The notes under the pieces are model-generated. The model was given only the letters and a program-made list of their open reading frames with translations. It did not search any database and was not told the DNA's origin. A DNA stretch of 8,093 nt from an uncultured Clostridia bacterium (lineage in GTDB: Bacteria; Bacillota; Clostridia; Oscillospirales; Acutalibacteraceae): NCBI GenBank assembly GCA_944384865.1, contig CALWVC010000065.1, positions 1-8,093 on the forward strand, in the 5' to 3' direction. Shown piece by piece: positions 5,467-8,093 of the stretch. Positions within the stretch are counted from its first letter, which is position 1. Every line of letters starts with the position of its first letter. A program made the translations under genes and the position numbers.

Positions 5467-6380
5467 ACAGACAGCAGTTGATCGATGCGATTTTGCGGGA
5501 GAAGCGCCAGCGGGATGTTTGTATTCTGGCGCATACCTATCAGTCTCCTGATATTTTGGAGATCGCAGATATTACGGGCGATTCTTTTGCATTGTCGAAG
5601 GCTGCGGCGCAGGTGAAAAATCAAACGATTTTAATGTGCGGCGTGCGGTTTATGGCAGAAACAGTGAAAATTTTGTCGCCTGAGAAAACAGTGTTGTTGT
5701 CTCATAAAAATGCAACCTGCCCGATGGCGGATCAGATGACCAAGGAACAGGTGCTGGCATACAGAGCAAAACACCCCGATCATATGGTGGTAGCTTATAT
5801 CAATACCAGTGCAGAACTGAAATCGGTCTGTGATGTGTGTGTGACTTCGTCCAGTGCGGTACAGATCGTGCGGCGGCTGCCTGCGCAGGATATTTATTTT
5901 GTACCGGATCAGAATCTGGGGGCTTATGTAGCGGCGCAGGTGCCGGAGAAAAATATTCATTTGTATAATGGCTGCTGCCCGGTTCATTACCAGGTTACAG
6001 CGCAGGACGTATTGGATGAAAAGGCCCGGCATCCTGGGGCAAAAGTCGCGATGCATCCCGAATGCAGGCCTGAGGCGGTGGCGCTGGCGGATGTTGTTGG
6101 CTCGACGTCTGCAATCATCGATTATATTCTGCATACGGATCAAGAGGTCATTATCGCTACGGAGCGGGGTGTTTATGACGACCTGCGCTATCGACATCCG
6201 GAAAAGAAACTCTATCAGCTGTTGCCTGAGAAATTCAGTTGTGTCAATATGAAGATGACGACGTTGCAGGGCGTATACTGTGCATTGTCCGGGGTCAGCA
6301 GCTGCGAGATTACGTTAGATGAGCAGCTGCGGCTGCAGGCAAAAAATGCGATTGATCATATGCTGGCTTACGGCGGATAA
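5463..6380 (+). CDS. nadA: Quinolinate synthase A (4Fe-4S)
   Basis: NadA condenses iminoaspartate with dihydroxyacetone phosphate to quinolinate, the second step of NAD synthesis from aspartate, using an oxygen-sensitive 4Fe-4S cluster in the cytoplasm. The 305 residues match the compact type seen in Thermotoga and Clostridia. Visible marks: ILAHTYQSPDILEIADITGDSFALSK (21-46) with H24 and Y26; NATCPMAD (83-90) with cluster ligand C86; TSSSAVQIVRRLP (128-140); NGCCPVH (169-175) with ligand C172; MHPECRPE (197-204) with H198 and E200; GSTSAII (213-219); and FSCVNMKMTTL (258-268) with ligand C260. All three ligands and the catalytic residues are in place; HTYQ replaces the commoner HNYQ/HYYQ. 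GAGGGG lies 6 nt before the ATG. It is first in the nadABC operon behind a long leader. Confidence 0.97.
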   Translation: MNRQQLIDAILREKRQRDVCILAHTYQSPDILEIADITGDSFALSKAAAQVKNQTILMCGVRFMAETVKILSPEKTVLLSHKNATCPMADQMTKEQVLAYRAKHPDHMVVAYINTSAELKSVCDVCVTSSSAVQIVRRLPAQDIYFVPDQNLGAYVAAQVPEKNIHLYNGCCPVHYQVTAQDVLDEKARHPGAKVAMHPECRPEAVALADVVGSTSAIIDYILHTDQEVIIATERGVYDDLRYRHPEKKLYQLLPEKFSCVNMKMTTLQGVYCALSGVSSCEITLDEQLRLQAKNAIDHMLAYGG

Positions 6381-6383
6381 AAA

Positions 6384-6403
6384 GGGGGCAGCCGCTTTGC
6401 GGC
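6384..6403 (+). promoter_or_regulatory. Hairpin-spaced ribosome site for nadB
   Basis: GGGGG (6384-6388) is 22 nt from the nadB ATG, but GCCGC/GCGGC (6391-6395, 6399-6403) with a TTT loop sits between them. Folding the hairpin away leaves 9 nt, a normal spacing. Close to the ATG only a poor GAAGAGA is present. Confidence 0.45.
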
Positions 6404-6410
6404 GAAGAGA

Positions 6411-7880
6411 ATGGCATTAAACAGCGGAAAATATGATGTAGTGATTTTAGGCGCCGGCGCGTCCGGGCTTTATGCAGCGCTTAATTTAGACAGTGATCTG
6501 AATATTTTATTATGTTCCAAAGCAGATTTGAAACTTTCCAACAGCTCGCTGGCGCAGGGTGGCGTCGCCGCTGTGCTGGATCTGGTGCACGACAGCTATG
6601 ATCTGCATTTCAATGATACAATGATCGCGGGCGGTCAGGTGAATAATCCGGTTTCAGTGCGCACACTGGTGGAGGAAGGTCCGACAGATGTGCTGAACAT
6701 CTATAAGATGGGCGTGGATTTTGACAAGAATCCGGATGGTTCGCTGAATATGACGCTGGAGGGCGGACACAGCCGTCACCGGATTGTACATCATCGGGAT
6801 TCGACCGGCGATGCGATTACAACGACGCTGATTGAACAGGTGCGCCGGCTGCCGAATGTGGAGATTGCGGAGCAGACGTTATGCGCGCAGATTTCCCGGG
6901 CGGAAAGCGGCTTCTTTCTGGAACTGATTCAGAATGGTGAACAATTTCTGGTGGGGGCGTCTTTTGTAATTTTGGCAACTGGGGGGATTGGTCGGGTTTA
7001 TAAATATACCACCAATTCTGCGATCGCCACCGGCGACGGGATCCGTATGGCTTATGAATTGGGCGCGAACATCAAGGATTTGGATTATATTCAGTTTCAC
7101 CCCACGGCATTTGCGGCAAGCCCTGGAAGAGAGCGTTTTTTGATCAGTGAGGCGGTGCGCGGCGAAGGTGCATATTTGTTGAATTGCCACTATGAACGGT
7201 TTATGCATCGGTATGATGAGCGATTGGAACTGGCCCCGCGGGACAAGGTTTCGCACTCAATCATGATGGAATATCGCCGTACCGGCAGCGATCGCTTTTA
7301 TCTGGATATTTCCCGACTGGACGCTGATTTTTTAAAACAGCGGTTTCCAATGATCTACGCCCGTTGTCTGGAGGAAGGGATTGATCTGACCAAACAGCCG
7401 ATTCCGGTATTTCCATGTCATCATTACCTGATGGGCGGCATTGCAGTGGATTTGAATTCGTATACCGGTGTGCCGCGGCTGTATGCAGTAGGAGAATGTT
7501 CGAATACCGGTGTGCACGGTAAAAACCGGCTGGCGTCCAACTCGTTGTTGGAGGCGTTGGTATTTTCCAAACGTGCGGCGAAAGATATTAACCGCCGGAT
7601 TCATGATCCGCATTTTGTTGCGGTTCACGGTGCACAGCCTGAACTGCAGGATGGGACAGCACCGCTGCCGGAGGGATTGCGCACGCAGATTCGGGAGATT
7701 ATGCAAAAGGCACATTTTGTGATTCCGGATCAGTCAGCGGCGGAGAAGGGACTTAAAACCATTGAGGATATCCGTACCCGGCTGCAAAATGGCAAATTTA
7801 AAAAGACAGTGGATTATTGTGAAGCAAAAAGTCTGGCTACAGTGGCTGCATTGATTCTGAGAGGAGCGATTAACCGGTGA
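6411..7880 (+). CDS. nadB: L-aspartate oxidase, short C-terminus
   Basis: NadB is the FAD enzyme that oxidises aspartate to iminoaspartate for NadA; under anoxia fumarate can replace oxygen as acceptor. The 489 residues show the FAD motif VILGAGASGLYAAL (11-24), SNSSLAQGGVAA (43-54), EGGHSRHRIVHHRDSTG (117-133), ATGGIGRVYKYTTNSAIATGDG (189-210), QFHPTA (228-233), SEAVRGEGAYL (246-256), HHYLMGGIAVD (337-347) and GECSNTGVHGKNRLASNSLLE (361-381). H230, R250, H338 and R373 stand at the active-site positions known from the E. coli enzyme. The protein ends at LILRGAINR, about where homologues of 530-540 residues continue with an ESRGxHxRxD tail; the tail is absent and nadC overlaps at once, so this is a natural end rather than a frameshift. 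The start lies 30 bp after nadA. Confidence 0.96.
   Translation: MALNSGKYDVVILGAGASGLYAALNLDSDLNILLCSKADLKLSNSSLAQGGVAAVLDLVHDSYDLHFNDTMIAGGQVNNPVSVRTLVEEGPTDVLNIYKMGVDFDKNPDGSLNMTLEGGHSRHRIVHHRDSTGDAITTTLIEQVRRLPNVEIAEQTLCAQISRAESGFFLELIQNGEQFLVGASFVILATGGIGRVYKYTTNSAIATGDGIRMAYELGANIKDLDYIQFHPTAFAASPGRERFLISEAVRGEGAYLLNCHYERFMHRYDERLELAPRDKVSHSIMMEYRRTGSDRFYLDISRLDADFLKQRFPMIYARCLEEGIDLTKQPIPVFPCHHYLMGGIAVDLNSYTGVPRLYAVGECSNTGVHGKNRLASNSLLEALVFSKRAAKDINRRIHDPHFVAVHGAQPELQDGTAPLPEGLRTQIREIMQKAHFVIPDQSAAEKGLKTIEDIRTRLQNGKFKKTVDYCEAKSLATVAALILRGAINR
6891..6904. promoter_or_regulatory. Sequence resembling half of a Noc-binding site, inside nadB
   Basis: ATTTCCCGGG (6891-6900) matches ten consecutive positions of the remembered Noc consensus; the remaining four bases differ. 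It encodes Ile-Ser-Arg in nadB, as the candidate in hpt also does, so codon preference is a simple alternative. Confidence 0.2.
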
Positions 7881-8093
7881 AGCTGAATCCATTTTATGTT
7901 GATGATATTATTAAAACCGCTTTGTTAGAGGATATCAACTATATTGATACGTCTGCCGATCTGGTCATAGAACCGGAACAGATTTCTGAAGCGTATTTTC
8001 AGGCGAAGGCCGACGGTGTGCTTTGCGGATTGGACATTGCGTTGAGAGTGTTTATGTTGTTAGATCCGGCATTTAGCGCGGTCTGCGAGAAGC
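7877..8093 (+). CDS. nadC: Nicotinate-nucleotide pyrophosphorylase (carboxylating), N-terminal part
   Basis: NadC converts quinolinate and PRPP to nicotinate mononucleotide, carbon dioxide and pyrophosphate, the third step of the pathway. The first 72 residues are present; the gene continues past the right edge. The sequence KLNPFYVDDIIKTALLEDINYIDTSADL (2-29) is the family N-terminus, followed by AYFQAKADGVLCGLDIALRVFMLLDP (39-64), matching the usual VARxDGVLAGxxVAxxVF region. Catalytic residues lie beyond the window. Translation starts at GTG, overlapping the nadB stop by four bases (GTGA), with GAGGAG (7861-7866) 10 nt upstream inside nadB, so it is translationally coupled to nadB. Confidence 0.93.
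   Translation, partial: MKLNPFYVDDIIKTALLEDINYIDTSADLVIEPEQISEAYFQAKADGVLCGLDIALRVFMLLDPAFSAVCEK

Overview
This is ordinary chromosomal DNA from a low-to-mid-GC Firmicute, most likely an anaerobic member of the Clostridia. The evidence is consensus sigma-A type promoters in AT-rich gaps, GGAGG-type ribosome sites, TTG and GTG starts, a Noc-type ParB protein, a DUF2975/XRE/DUF4153-like membrane cassette and an aspartate-based nadA-nadB-nadC operon. I see no rRNA, tRNA, CRISPR array, insertion sequence or phage gene.

Left part (1-2198, all minus strand). A three-gene unit runs leftward off the window: a DUF2975 four-helix membrane protein, a 67-residue Cro/CI-type regulator, and a large DUF4153/DUF4173-like membrane protein cut by the left edge. 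It has a near-consensus promoter at 1513-1541. Upstream of it lies hpt (hypoxanthine phosphoribosyltransferase), separated by a hairpin terminator at 1583-1613.

Purine block (1635-3871). hpt is divergent from an AzgA/PbuG-like NCS2 purine permease that starts with TTG. Together they import and salvage purine bases. The gap carries a perfect TTGACA-17-TATAAT promoter for the permease, overlapped by an 8-bp dyad that may be an operator, and two small hairpins on the hpt side. There is no purine riboswitch.

Middle (3872-5023). A strong bidirectional hairpin separates the permease from a convergent noc-like gene. The product has the Noc-type C-terminal domain and all four residues that direct Noc to its own DNA site, but the glutamate of the ParB-fold GERR nucleotide motif is leucine. 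Two sequences resembling Noc-binding sites lie inside hpt and nadB.

Right part (5024-8093, plus strand). A 439-bp divergent gap holds promoters for noc and for nadABC. The nad leader is about 230 nt, contains mutually exclusive pairings and a possible 35-codon upstream ORF that overlaps the nadA start by four bases. nadA, nadB and nadC (cut by the right edge) convert aspartate and dihydroxyacetone phosphate to nicotinate mononucleotide. NadB stops short of the usual C-terminal end and overlaps nadC by four bases.

The strongest points for a second look are the altered Noc nucleotide motif and the nadABC leader. No clearly new multi-gene system is visible.
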